The translations under genes were made by a program, and so were the position numbers. This document shows positions 25,249-34,700 of a DNA stretch of 64,000 nt, piece after piece (within the stretch, counting starts at the first letter, position 1; each line of letters starts with the position of its first letter). The notes beneath the pieces are model-generated. The model worked only from the letters and a program-made list of their open reading frames with translations, searched no databases and had not been told where the DNA came from. The stretch is from Anaeroplasmataceae bacterium (GTDB lineage: Bacteria > Bacillota_I > Bacilli_A > Acholeplasmatales > Anaeroplasmataceae), in assembly GCA_020025015.1 (NCBI GenBank), contig JAHHSV010000001.1:43909-107908 (forward strand), read 5' to 3'.

Positions 25249-25276
25249 ATTATAGCACTTTTTTGTTTTATATCAA
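25249..25276 (-). promoter_or_regulatory. pduL promoter
   Basis: Minus strand TTGATA (25271-25276), 16-bp spacer, TATAAT (25249-25254) preceded by TGC (extended -10). Confidence 0.7.
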
Positions 25277-25330
25277 GATTATAACGCTTACTATAAATTA
25301 TATATTATAGAAAGCTTTTTAAAAATTTGT

Positions 25331-25336
25331 TATAAT
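25331..25336 (+). promoter_or_regulatory. extended -10 promoter of the HD-rnmV-rsmA-ispE operon
   Basis: TGT followed by TATAAT (25331-25336) 26 bp before the ATG; no clear -35. Divergent from the pduL promoter. Confidence 0.5.
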
Positions 25337-25361
25337 TGTTTTGTATTGAGGTGAATAACTA

Positions 25362-26546
25362 ATGTTTAAAAAGCTAGAAAGACAAAAGGTATTTAGAGAT
25401 CCCTTATATGGATATATAGAAGTTAATTATGAGCTTATTAGTAAGCTAATTGATGCTAGAGAGGTTCAAAGATTAAGAAGAATTCGTCAGCTTAGTGGAG
25501 TTAGTATGGTTTTCCAAACCGCTGAGCATTCGCGTTTTACGCATTCCTTAGGCTCTTATCAAATGGCTAATTTGGTTTTAGAAAAGGTTAGTGGAGCTAA
25601 GGAAAATTTAAGTGAATATGAGCAAATTTTACTTTTAGTTAGTGCTTTGCTTCACGATATTGGTCATGGACCTTATAGCCATGCCTTTGAGGAAATTTTA
25701 GATACTCCACATGAGGAAATGACAGCGAGAATCATTGAAGCTAGCACAACCGATGTTAATCGTATTTTAAAGGAATATGGGGTAAACCCAAGTGATGTAG
25801 CAAGCATTATTAGACATAATTCTAAATATAAGGTTGTTGAAAAATTAGTATCTAGTCAGCTTGATGTTGATAGAATGGATTATTTAGCTCGTGATGCCTA
25901 TTTTACAGGTGCAACCTATGGTACTATTGATAGAAATAGATTATTAAGAAGTATGATAGTTTTAAAGGATGATGTTTTAGTAAGAGCCTCTGGTGTACAT
26001 TCGGTTGAGTCTTATTTGATGAGTAGATACCATATGTATTTCCAGGTTTATTATCATCCGGTTACTAGGGCCTATGAGCTTTTACTTGAGGGTATTTATA
26101 AGCGTATTAAGGATTTAACCGAGGCAAATATTAAGGTTGATGCCAATGTTACAAATTTCGTAAGGGTTATTAAGGATAATTCCTTAATTGAAGAATATGT
26201 TTCCTTAGATGATGCATATGTAAATGGCTTTGTTACGCAATTAACTTCCTCAAGTGATGAGATTTTAAGCACCTTAGCTAAGGCTTTTTTAAATCGTAAA
26301 TTATTTAAATATTTAGATGTTAATGAGGATATAGACATTAGTCAATTTAAGAAAAACAAATATTATTTTAATGAATCTAGTGTTAGTGCGGTTGCTTATT
26401 TAGCCAATAAGGGCGCGGTGGATTCGATAAAGCTTTTAACTGAAACGGGTGAGGTAGTAAAGCTTGAGGATTATTCACCAATTATTAAATCCTTAGCTGA
26501 ATCATCTTATAAAAAGGTTAAGCGAATTTATTATTTTGAGGCGTAG
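25362..26546 (+). CDS. HD-domain phosphohydrolase (SAMHD1/dGTPase-like, YwfO family)
   Basis: 394 residues. HD motif residues: H56 or H61 region (EHSRFTHSLG), the H-D pair in ALLHDIGHGPYSH, and a distal Asp in QLDVDRMDYL followed by RDAYFTGATYG. The family hydrolyses deoxynucleoside triphosphates or related nucleotides. GAGGTG SD. First gene of an operon with rnmV, rsmA and ispE. Confidence 0.88.
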   Translation: MFKKLERQKVFRDPLYGYIEVNYELISKLIDAREVQRLRRIRQLSGVSMVFQTAEHSRFTHSLGSYQMANLVLEKVSGAKENLSEYEQILLLVSALLHDIGHGPYSHAFEEILDTPHEEMTARIIEASTTDVNRILKEYGVNPSDVASIIRHNSKYKVVEKLVSSQLDVDRMDYLARDAYFTGATYGTIDRNRLLRSMIVLKDDVLVRASGVHSVESYLMSRYHMYFQVYYHPVTRAYELLLEGIYKRIKDLTEANIKVDANVTNFVRVIKDNSLIEEYVSLDDAYVNGFVTQLTSSSDEILSTLAKAFLNRKLFKYLDVNEDIDISQFKKNKYYFNESSVSAVAYLANKGAVDSIKLLTETGEVVKLEDYSPIIKSLAESSYKKVKRIYYFEA

Positions 26547-26547
26547 A

Positions 26548-27090
26548 ATGGAACAAATTATTGTAGTAGAAGGAATTCATGATTTAAATAAAATTAAGGA
26601 GGTTTATCCTGAGGCCAATGTTTTAATTACTAATGGTAGAGAAATAAGTGAGGAAACAATTAGTATAATTAAGGCCCATAAGGATGAATTTGAATTTATT
26701 CTTTTCTTAGACCCTGATGCTCCAGGGGAAAGAATTAGAAATGAAATATTAAAAATAGTACCTAATGCTAAGAATGCTTTTTTACCAAAGAAAAAGGGCA
26801 TCAGCAAAAACCATAAAAAGGTTGGTATTGAGCATGCTAAAAATGAGGATATAATTGAGGCTTTAAATAATCTATATGAGTATAAGCCTAATTTAAAAAG
26901 GATTGAAATGAAGGATTTATATAATCTTGGTTTGATTGGCTTAGAGCAGTCTAAAAAAATTAGAGATGCTATTAGCCTAGAGCTAAATATAGGGGCTCCT
27001 AATGCTAAAACCTTTTTAAATAGATTGAATCAATTTGGTATTAGTCTAGAAAAGCTAGAGGAGTTGGTTTTAAAGTATGAAAGAAGTTAG
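26548..27090 (+). CDS. rnmV: ribonuclease M5
   Basis: 180 residues from ATG 26548. TOPRIM nuclease that matures the 5S rRNA ends: IVVEGIHDL (catalytic Glu), then FLDPDAPGERIR (DxD), then a C-terminal M5-specific domain. An in-frame TTG at 26536 would add four residues overlapping the HD gene. Pairing with rsmA is standard in Bacilli; the two overlap by 14 bp. Confidence 0.94.
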   Translation: MEQIIVVEGIHDLNKIKEVYPEANVLITNGREISEETISIIKAHKDEFEFILFLDPDAPGERIRNEILKIVPNAKNAFLPKKKGISKNHKKVGIEHAKNEDIIEALNNLYEYKPNLKRIEMKDLYNLGLIGLEQSKKIRDAISLELNIGAPNAKTFLNRLNQFGISLEKLEELVLKYERS

Positions 27091-27883
27091 AGCAAAAAAG
27101 AAGTTTGGCCAAAACTTTTTAAAGGATCAAAATGTTATAGCTAACATTATTAAGGAAGCAGAAATTACTAAAAATTCCTTAGTAATTGAAATAGGTCCAG
27201 GAACTGGTGCTTTAACAGAGCATTTAGTAAAGGAAGCTGGTAAGGTTATTGCCTTTGAAATTGATACTGATTTAATTCCAATTTTAGAGGCTAAAATTAA
27301 AAATGATAACTTTATATTAATTAATAAGGATATCTTAGATGTTGATATTAATGAGGCTATCGCTTTAAATATTGGTACTTTGGAGAATGTCGTTATTATT
27401 GGTAATTTACCTTACTATATTACAACGCCAATAATTTTAGGTTTATTAGAAAAAAATGTTAAGGCCAGTGCCTATGTATTTATGGTTCAGCGTGAGGTTG
27501 CCGATAGGCTTACAGCAAAGCCTAAGACTAAGGATTATAATGCGCTATCAGTTTTAATGAATTATAAGACTAAAACTAAGAAGTGCTTTGATGTTTCGCC
27601 TCAATGCTTTAATCCTGTACCTGGGGTTTGGTCAGCGGTTATTAAGCTTACACCTTTTGTTTATGAGGTTTTTCCACAAAACGAAAAGCTTTTTTATGAG
27701 GTTAACCGTGCTATCTTTAAGCAAAGAAGAAAGACCCTATTAAATAATTTACAGGCCTATGGCATTGATAAGGATGCAGCTTTAAATATATTTAATAAGC
27801 TTGGCTTTAAGCCTAGCGTTCGCAGTGAGGAATTAGGTGTTACAGATATTATTAAATTAAGTGATGAGATAGGTGAATTATAA
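27077..27883 (+). CDS. rsmA: 16S rRNA dimethyladenosine transferase RsmA/KsgA
   Basis: 268 residues. N6-dimethylates the two adenosines in the 3' hairpin of 16S rRNA. SAM site IEIGPGTGALT, catalytic NLPYYITTPI. The opening AKKKFGQNFLKD is diagnostic. Overlaps rnmV by 14 bp and touches ispE at one base. Confidence 0.97.
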   Translation: MKEVRAKKKFGQNFLKDQNVIANIIKEAEITKNSLVIEIGPGTGALTEHLVKEAGKVIAFEIDTDLIPILEAKIKNDNFILINKDILDVDINEAIALNIGTLENVVIIGNLPYYITTPIILGLLEKNVKASAYVFMVQREVADRLTAKPKTKDYNALSVLMNYKTKTKKCFDVSPQCFNPVPGVWSAVIKLTPFVYEVFPQNEKLFYEVNRAIFKQRRKTLLNNLQAYGIDKDAALNIFNKLGFKPSVRSEELGVTDIIKLSDEIGEL

Positions 27884-28701
27884 TGGAAGCTTTAGAATAT
27901 GCTTATGCTAAAATTAATTTAACCTTAAGAGTTTTACCGACTAGAGATGATGGCTTTCATGAGGTAGAAACCATTATGGCTCCTATTGATTTATATGATG
28001 TAATTAGAGTTAGAAAAAGTGATAGCTTTAAAATTGAAGGCGTTGATATTCCTAATAATATTATGGAGCGGGTTGCTAAAATTTTCTTTGAAAAATATCA
28101 TTTAGCTGGTAATGTTTTAATAAGCATTGAAAAAAATATTCCGGTAGCGGCAGGCTTAGCTGGTGGTTCTAGTGATGCGGCTGCGACCCTAAGGGCCTTA
28201 AATAAATTTTATAGCTTGAATTTAAAATTAAAGGAATTAGAAGAGATTTGTAATATGGTAGGTAGTGATGTAAGCTATTGTTTATATCAAAGGCTTGCCT
28301 ATTGTACAGGTCGTGGAGAAAGGGTTAGCTTAGCCAATTTAGAATATAAGCCAATTTCTTTATTATTAATTAAGCCTAATTTTAGCCTTTCAACTGCTTT
28401 AGTTTATAAAAATTATAGGTGTGAAAAAAGAGAATATGATAGGGCTGAAATTTATAGGGCTTTAGCTAATAATGATATTAGCTTATTAAATAGAAATATT
28501 TTTAATGATTTAACTAAGCCATCCTTAGAGCTTGAGCCTAGCTTACTAGAAATGGTTGAATTTATTAAGAGCCTAGGCTTTAAGGCCTTCCAAAGTGGTA
28601 GTGGTCCATCCTACTTTGTTTTAAATCCAAGTGAGGAATTAATTAGTAAATTAAAGCTTAAATATAAGGACTATTTTATAAAAAAGACAGTCTTATTTTA
28701 A
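27883..28701 (+). CDS. ispE: 4-diphosphocytidyl-2-C-methyl-D-erythritol kinase
   Basis: 272 residues. GHMP kinase of the non-mevalonate (MEP) isoprenoid route. Motifs: AYAKINLTL at the N-terminus, the ATP loop IPVAAGLAGGSSDAAAT, and SGSGPSYF near the C-terminus. Shows that isoprenoids are made by the MEP pathway in this organism. Confidence 0.96.
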   Translation: MEALEYAYAKINLTLRVLPTRDDGFHEVETIMAPIDLYDVIRVRKSDSFKIEGVDIPNNIMERVAKIFFEKYHLAGNVLISIEKNIPVAAGLAGGSSDAAATLRALNKFYSLNLKLKELEEICNMVGSDVSYCLYQRLAYCTGRGERVSLANLEYKPISLLLIKPNFSLSTALVYKNYRCEKREYDRAEIYRALANNDISLLNRNIFNDLTKPSLELEPSLLEMVEFIKSLGFKAFQSGSGPSYFVLNPSEELISKLKLKYKDYFIKKTVLF

Positions 28702-28707
28702 TAGATG

Positions 28708-28737
28708 TAGCTAGCTTGGTTTAGGCTAGCTATTTTT
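28708..28737 (+). terminator. ispE operon terminator
   Basis: TAGCTAGC / GCTAGCTA stem with a loop of about nine bases, then TTTTTG. Confidence 0.85.
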
Positions 28738-28751
28738 GTTTTTATAAAGCT

Positions 28752-29140
28752 ATTAAAAATATCTAAATTTTTGTGTTTCCCCAAAATTAAATAACCCACT
28801 AAAATAATAAAAAAAACACTTAAAAACTGTTAGAGTATTATGTCTTTTTTAATAATGCTATAAATCTTACAATGTATGTAAAAGAGATACGTAAAAAAGA
28901 AGCTCAAGCAAGAAAAACTATAGCATTTTGGTTGTATAGAATTAGTGATGGTATATCTAGTATTACTAGATTTTTAACCTTTAAAATATATGATATTTTG
29001 TATCCAAAACGACATAAACGTAGAGAGATTTTTTTACTGTATCAGGCATAAGCTTCAACTCCAATTAAATATTCTTATCCATGTCAAAATTTGTTTGAAT
29101 GAAAAAATGGGGAAACACAAAATTAAAAATATCTAAATTT
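28752..29140. mobile_element. 350-bp MITE-like element with 12-15 bp inverted ends and 19-bp flanking direct repeats
   Basis: The ends are TTGTGTTTCCCC (28771-28782) and its exact reverse complement (29109-29120); with flanking bases the match extends to 15 bp. Immediately outside, the same 19 bp ATTAAAAATATCTAAATTT occurs on the left (28752-28770) and, one base away, on the right (29122-29140). Such an arrangement is what an inserted non-autonomous transposon with target duplication looks like, although 19 bp is long for a target duplication. It sits just upstream of the rnf promoter. Only one copy was seen in the window and no transposase is recognisable. Confidence 0.6.
28872..29051 (+). 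CDS. small basic protein inside the inverted-repeat element
   Basis: A 59-residue open reading frame starting MYVKEIRKKEAQARK and ending in PKRHKRREIF plus six residues. Strongly basic with a central hydrophobic stretch (IAFWLYRISDGISS). I do not recognise it. There is no good SD, so it may be a decayed fragment of an element protein or chance. Confidence 0.3.
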   Translation: MYVKEIRKKEAQARKTIAFWLYRISDGISSITRFLTFKIYDILYPKRHKRREIFLLYQA

Positions 29141-29165
29141 GATTTATTTTACACCATATAAGTGC

Positions 29166-29171
29166 TATAAT
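29166..29171 (+). promoter_or_regulatory. extended -10 promoter of the rnf operon
   Basis: TGC followed by TATAAT (29166-29171), only 25 bp right of the direct repeat of the inserted element, with no strong -35. The leader to rnfC would be about 77 nt. Confidence 0.5.
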
Positions 29172-29254
29172 TATTATGATAACTATGCTTTTTTTAGGCT
29201 ACCCAAAATTAAGCTTTTGAAAAAGTAGTTAAAATAAGGAAAAGGGTGAAAATT

Positions 29255-30550
29255 ATGATTGCTAAAACAAGAGAAATTGATGATGTTTTAAACCTTACCA
29301 AGTATCTTCCTACAATCAAATATACTAAGCCGAAACGTATTTATATTGCAGTAACTAATGCAAGATGTGCCAAGGCTGAGGTATATGTAAAGCCAGGAGA
29401 TAAGGTAAAAATCGGAACTGTTTTAGGCAAAAGAGACGGTGGCTATTTTGAACAAAATATGCACTCTACCGTAAGTGGTACTGTCTTAGGATTAGTAAAA
29501 AAATTCCATCGCTCTGGAAAGCTTCATGAGTTTATTGAAATCGAGAATGATTTTAAGGACGAAAGAGTAGATACAATCTACGAAAGAAGTGAAGAAGAAA
29601 TCGCTCAATATACTAGAGAGGATTTTACAAGAATTGTTAAGGAAAATGCTTTAGTTGGTCTAGGCGGAAGTAGCTTCCCTACCTATGTAAAATTTCAAAC
29701 AACTGATCCTATTGATTATATTTTAATTGATGGTATCGAATGCGAGCCATATTTAACAACAGATCATAGAATCATGTTAGAGCGTCCTGAATTAATCATG
29801 CAGGGTATCAAATATGCACTACAGGCTTTTGGTGCAAAGAAGGCATTCATATGTATTAAGAAAAAATACGATGATGTTTATGATGTTTTAACAGCTACAG
29901 CAGCACGTTTTCCAGAGCTTCCAATTGAGGTTAAGCGTGTTGGAAACTATTATCCACAGGGATACGAAATTGAAATGATTAGATCATGCTTAGGTATTAA
30001 GATTCCTTATGGAGCTAGACCTTCTAATTATGGAATTATTACCTTAAACGTTTCTACAGCTGTTGGTTTATATCGTGCCGTTAAGTTTAATGACCCAGTT
30101 ATTGAACGTAACTTCACATTAACTGGTGATGGGATTAAACATCCATCTAATATTCGTATTAGAATTGGTACTCCACTTTCTGATTTAATTGAATTATGTG
30201 GTGGCTATGTTGATGACGAACCTAAGGTTCTAATCATGGGTGGACCTATGATGGGAGCTAACTTATTAAGAGATGATGCGGTTTGTACAAAAACATGTAC
30301 ATCTTGTATCTGCCTACAGGAGAAGAAGGTTGAAGAAGAAAATTGTATTCGCTGTGCTTCTTGTGTGTATTCATGTCCAGCCGGCTTACAGCCAGTTAAT
30401 ATTATGAATGCGGTTAAGGCGGGAGATAAGGATGCTTTAGTTAAGCTTCGTGTTAAGGATTGTATTTTATGTGGAATGTGTACTTATACATGTACTTCAA
30501 AAATCAATCTTGCTGAATATTTAACTAAGGGTAAGAGATTAGTTAAATAG
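29255..30550 (+). CDS. rnfC: Rnf complex subunit C
   Basis: 431 residues from ATG 29255 (AAGGG SD); GTG 29246 is an alternative that adds three residues. Peripheral NADH-side subunit: Gly-rich GLGGSSFPTYVKF belongs to the nucleotide/FMN-binding region (NuoF-like), and two [4Fe-4S] ferredoxin-type motifs follow at CIRCASCVYSCPAG and CILCGMCTYTC. In the second the usual Pro after the last Cys is Thr. Length is normal for RnfC without long C-terminal repeats. Confidence 0.95.
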   Translation: MIAKTREIDDVLNLTKYLPTIKYTKPKRIYIAVTNARCAKAEVYVKPGDKVKIGTVLGKRDGGYFEQNMHSTVSGTVLGLVKKFHRSGKLHEFIEIENDFKDERVDTIYERSEEEIAQYTREDFTRIVKENALVGLGGSSFPTYVKFQTTDPIDYILIDGIECEPYLTTDHRIMLERPELIMQGIKYALQAFGAKKAFICIKKKYDDVYDVLTATAARFPELPIEVKRVGNYYPQGYEIEMIRSCLGIKIPYGARPSNYGIITLNVSTAVGLYRAVKFNDPVIERNFTLTGDGIKHPSNIRIRIGTPLSDLIELCGGYVDDEPKVLIMGGPMMGANLLRDDAVCTKTCTSCICLQEKKVEEENCIRCASCVYSCPAGLQPVNIMNAVKAGDKDALVKLRVKDCILCGMCTYTCTSKINLAEYLTKGKRLVK

Positions 30551-30563
30551 GAAGGAGAGTAAA

Positions 30564-31754
30564 ATGATATTTGCAAGACACAATAGTCCATACATTCGTA
30601 AAAATGTTTCAGTTAAAAAGATGATGCTTAATGTAATTATTGCATTAGTGCCAGTCGTTTTATTTGCGATGATTCAAAACGGATGGAATGGTATTTATGT
30701 AATTTTAACTTCTATATTAGTAATGTTACTTGTTGAATTTATCGCTGTTGGTTTAATGAAATGGCCAGCAGGTATGAAATTTAAGGAGCTATTTACTAAG
30801 GAAGGCTTTAAGAAGGAATTAGAGGGCTTCAATATTAATAATATTACTTGTCCAATAATTTCGGCTTTAATTTTCTCAATGCTATTACCTGCTGCAACTC
30901 CAGTTTATGTAGTTATAGTTGGTTCTATCGTTGGTATTTTATTTGGTAAGTTGATTTATGGTGCTTATGGTAATAATATTTTTAACCCTGCAGCTGTTGG
31001 TTTCATCTTTGTTAAGCTTTGCTTCTCACAACAAATTGATGCAGCCCTATTAAATCAAACCGCAGCTTTATTCCCAGGATTAATTGAAAATAATGTAATC
31101 GCTGGTGGTACTCCTCTAGGTCAAATGGCTGGCAATTTAGGAAATTTAGCTGAGGCTTTAAAGCATTATAGCCTATTAGATTTATTCTTAGGTAATGTAC
31201 CAGGAGCTATGGGTGAGGTTTCAACTATCCTTATTTTAATTTCTTGGATTTATTTAATTGTTAGTAGAGCAATTGATTTAAGAGCTTCTCTTGGAATGCT
31301 TTTAAGCTTTATACTTATGACTTTATGTGTTGGTATTGTCTTATATGTAAATAATGGTACAGACGTTTGGACATTTACCTTATATGAGTTAATGGCTGGC
31401 GGTCTATTATTTGGTATGGTATTTATGATTACTGATCCAGTTACTGCACCAGTTACTAAATTTGGTAATTTATTATATGGTGTAATCGCTGGTGTAATTG
31501 TTGCATTAATTCGTTATATTGGTGCTTATCCTGAAGGTGTAGCTTTCGCTATTTTATTAGCAAATATGCTAGCTCCTACAATTGATTATTTCATGCGTGG
31601 TAAGCCAAATGGTTATACTTGGAAGCAATTACTAGGCTTAGGAATCTTTGTTTTAGTAGCAGCATTAGTACTTGGCTTTGCTGTAAATGCTAAATTAGGA
31701 GCTCCTGCTGAAGCTGCCTTAAACCTAGCTTTAGGTTTGGGAGGTGGTTTCTAA
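30564..31754 (+). CDS. rnfD: Rnf complex subunit D, flavinylated membrane protein
   Basis: 396 residues with about nine or ten hydrophobic segments. The covalent-FMN region is ITDPVTAPVTKFG near residue 290, where a Thr is flavinylated by ApbE in homologues. Couples electron flow to Na+ or H+ movement together with RnfA, E and G. GGAGAG SD; overlaps rnfG by one base. Confidence 0.93.
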   Translation: MIFARHNSPYIRKNVSVKKMMLNVIIALVPVVLFAMIQNGWNGIYVILTSILVMLLVEFIAVGLMKWPAGMKFKELFTKEGFKKELEGFNINNITCPIISALIFSMLLPAATPVYVVIVGSIVGILFGKLIYGAYGNNIFNPAAVGFIFVKLCFSQQIDAALLNQTAALFPGLIENNVIAGGTPLGQMAGNLGNLAEALKHYSLLDLFLGNVPGAMGEVSTILILISWIYLIVSRAIDLRASLGMLLSFILMTLCVGIVLYVNNGTDVWTFTLYELMAGGLLFGMVFMITDPVTAPVTKFGNLLYGVIAGVIVALIRYIGAYPEGVAFAILLANMLAPTIDYFMRGKPNGYTWKQLLGLGIFVLVAALVLGFAVNAKLGAPAEAALNLALGLGGGF

Positions 31755-34700
31755 TGAAGAATACTTGGAAGTATATTAGAATTGCTTTAATTTTAACTAG
31801 TGTATGCTTAGTTTGTGCTTTAGGTGTTGCGGGTGTTAACTTTGTTACTGCTCCAGTTATTGAAGCTAATGAAAATGCAGCTAAGTTAGCTGGTTATAAG
31901 AAGATTTTCCCTGAATTAGATGATAGTAATTCAGAAATTATTAGTTCTGGTTTTAAATCAGATTTAGTTAAAGAAAAGGTTGTTGTTAAAAATAGTGAGG
32001 GTCTTCACTTAGGCTATGCCTTCAATACTAAGGGTAAAAACAGCTATGGACCTATTTCTTTAATTGTTGGCTTTGATACAGAAGGTAAGCTATTACAATT
32101 AGTAGCTACTGAAAATGGTCAAACTGGTGGTCGTGCTGATATGATTAATGAATATTTAAATTCATTTACAGCCGGTATGACTCCAAATGAGATTAATAAT
32201 AAGCCTGTTTATGCTGGTGCAACCTTTGGTTCTAAGCTAGTTAAGCAATTAATCAATGCTGCTTTAGCTGAGCTTGGAATTAAGACTCCTCTTCAAGAAG
32301 AGCTAGAAGCTATTTTTGGTGAAGGTGTAGATATGAATAAGACAGTAGAGGATGCTGCATTCATCTATGCTAAGGAGATTTTAGAGGGCTATACAGTAAA
32401 GAATAGCTCTAATGCTGTTTTAGGTTATTATTATAAGACTAATGTTTTAGGTAATAAGGCTAATGTTGCTTTAGATGCAAATTACACTTTAAAGACTCAA
32501 GACGTAAGTGAACTAGTAGCTAAGGTAGTTACTAATGAGGTTAAGGGCGTTGCTGATGAAGCTTTAATTTTAGAGCTATCATTTGGTTTAAATTTAAAGA
32601 CTGAAGCAATGGAAATTAAAGATACTGATAAGGTTAAGAAGGGATCTAAGGTATTAGATTCTGAAACAAATGCTTTACTTGGTTATTTAATTGCAGCTGA
32701 AGGTGCAACTAAGGTTCCTGGAACTGATGCGGCTAAGATTAGCTTATTAATTACTTTAAATGCTGATGCTTCATATGCTGGAGCATATATTACTGAAAAT
32801 GGTCAAACAGCAGGCCGTGATGAAAAGGTAAGCGAGTTCGTTGCTTCTTTAGATTCTGGTATGTCTGGTACTGATGTATTATTAGCAAATCCAGTTGCAA
32901 GTGCAACAATGGGTGCAAATTTAGTTAAGGATTTAGTTGCTGAAGCAATTAAGGCTGTAACTGGTACAAAGCCTGAATTACCTGATGAAGGATATGCAGC
33001 TTATTATAAGCAAGCCTTCAAGGATGTTGATTTAAGCAAGAGCCAAAAGATTGAAAGCTTCAAGGATGTTACAAAGCAAATTAAGGAAGGTATGATTCTT
33101 AATGATGCAAGTGGTAAGCTTTTAGGTTATGGTTATGTTATAAAGTCAGATGAAAATAAGCATCAAGGTACTTTTGATTTATTCGTTGCTGTAAATGCTG
33201 ATAATACCTTAAATAAGGTTACAGTATTAAAGAATGCTCAAACTGGTGGCGTTGCTGATAAATTAGTTGGCTATGAAGATAAATTTACAAATGGTATGGC
33301 AAGTGCTGATATTGATTCTATCGCTCCTGTTACAGGTGCAACAGTTGGTTCTGATCAATTTAAGGCTTTAATTAAGATTGCTTTAGCAGAACAATCTGGT
33401 GGTATCGTTGAATTCTATGTTAAGGCCTTTGAGGGCATTGATATGAATAAGAGTGTTCTAGCTGGTCCATTTGATATTAAGCAAGCTCAGGTTGAGGATA
33501 AGATTACTGCTAAGGATAGCAAGGGTAACATTATTGGTTATGGTGTAATCGTTAATTTATCTAATGTTTATTCAAAGAACAAGATGCTTGTTACTTTTGA
33601 TAAGGATAAGAAGTTCGCTAAGCTAATTGATATTAGCAATACTCATGCTTCAATGGATAAGATTGATGTATCAGGCTTAGTTGGCAAGGGCTCTATTGAA
33701 GAGATTAATTCATACTTCAATAAGCTAATTGAAGCTGGTAGCTCATTTAGCAATGATATGGCTCGTTTAGGTATTATGATTGCCTACGAAGAAATCGCTG
33801 GTAATCCATATGGTCAAAACCTAACTATTCAAGGTGAGGACCTATTAAAGAGCATTTATCCTAATATGGTTGCTGCTCATTCTCATTTAGTTGAGGGCTA
33901 TACAGCAAAGAATACTGGTGTTGAACAAAAGATTTATATTGGTGGTACTAACAAGAATTATCAAGATAAGGTTCAAATTGGTACAGCTTACTTAATTACA
34001 GTTGAAAATACTCATGATAAATTAAGAGTTTTAGTTGGTTTAGATGAGAAGAACAATTTTGTTAGTGCTCGAGTATTAGAGGCTACTGCTGATGATGTAA
34101 TTGATTACAGCTTATTCCAAAGCAGAATGCAACAATATATGAATGCATATTTAACTACTGAATTTAAGGCTGGTATGACTGCAACTGATATTAATCGTGT
34201 TAAGAATTATCATGCTGCTCAATATGCATCGCAAATTCTAAAGCATGCATTATGTATCGCTTTAAATGAAGCATCTAAGGCATCTGCATTACCAATGATT
34301 AACTCATACAATAATACAGAAGCTTATTATGATGCTATTGTTGGAATTGACTTTGGTAAGACAGTAAGCAATATGGAAAATGTTGATACTGCTAAGTATC
34401 CTGAAATTTTAGATGCTATTATTGCTAAGGATGCAAATGGTAATTTCTTAGCAAATGCTTATATCGTTTATATTAATGATGTTTATAGTCATAATTATGT
34501 AATGGTTTTATTAGATAATAGTAATAATCTATTAGGTGTATATGACGTTCAAAATGATCATGGCGCATTAGAAAATTATATTTCAATGTTTACTCCAGGT
34601 CATAAGCCACTTACCGAAGAGGCTATTAAGAATTTAGATGGCTATTTAAATAGTGATTCTTCATTCACAGTTGAGGTTATTAGACGTGCAGTCTTAAAGG

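Noticed and set aside
28872..29051. Transposase in the inverted-repeat element.
   Set aside because: 59 residues with no DDE or HUH motif; too short to be a functional transposase.
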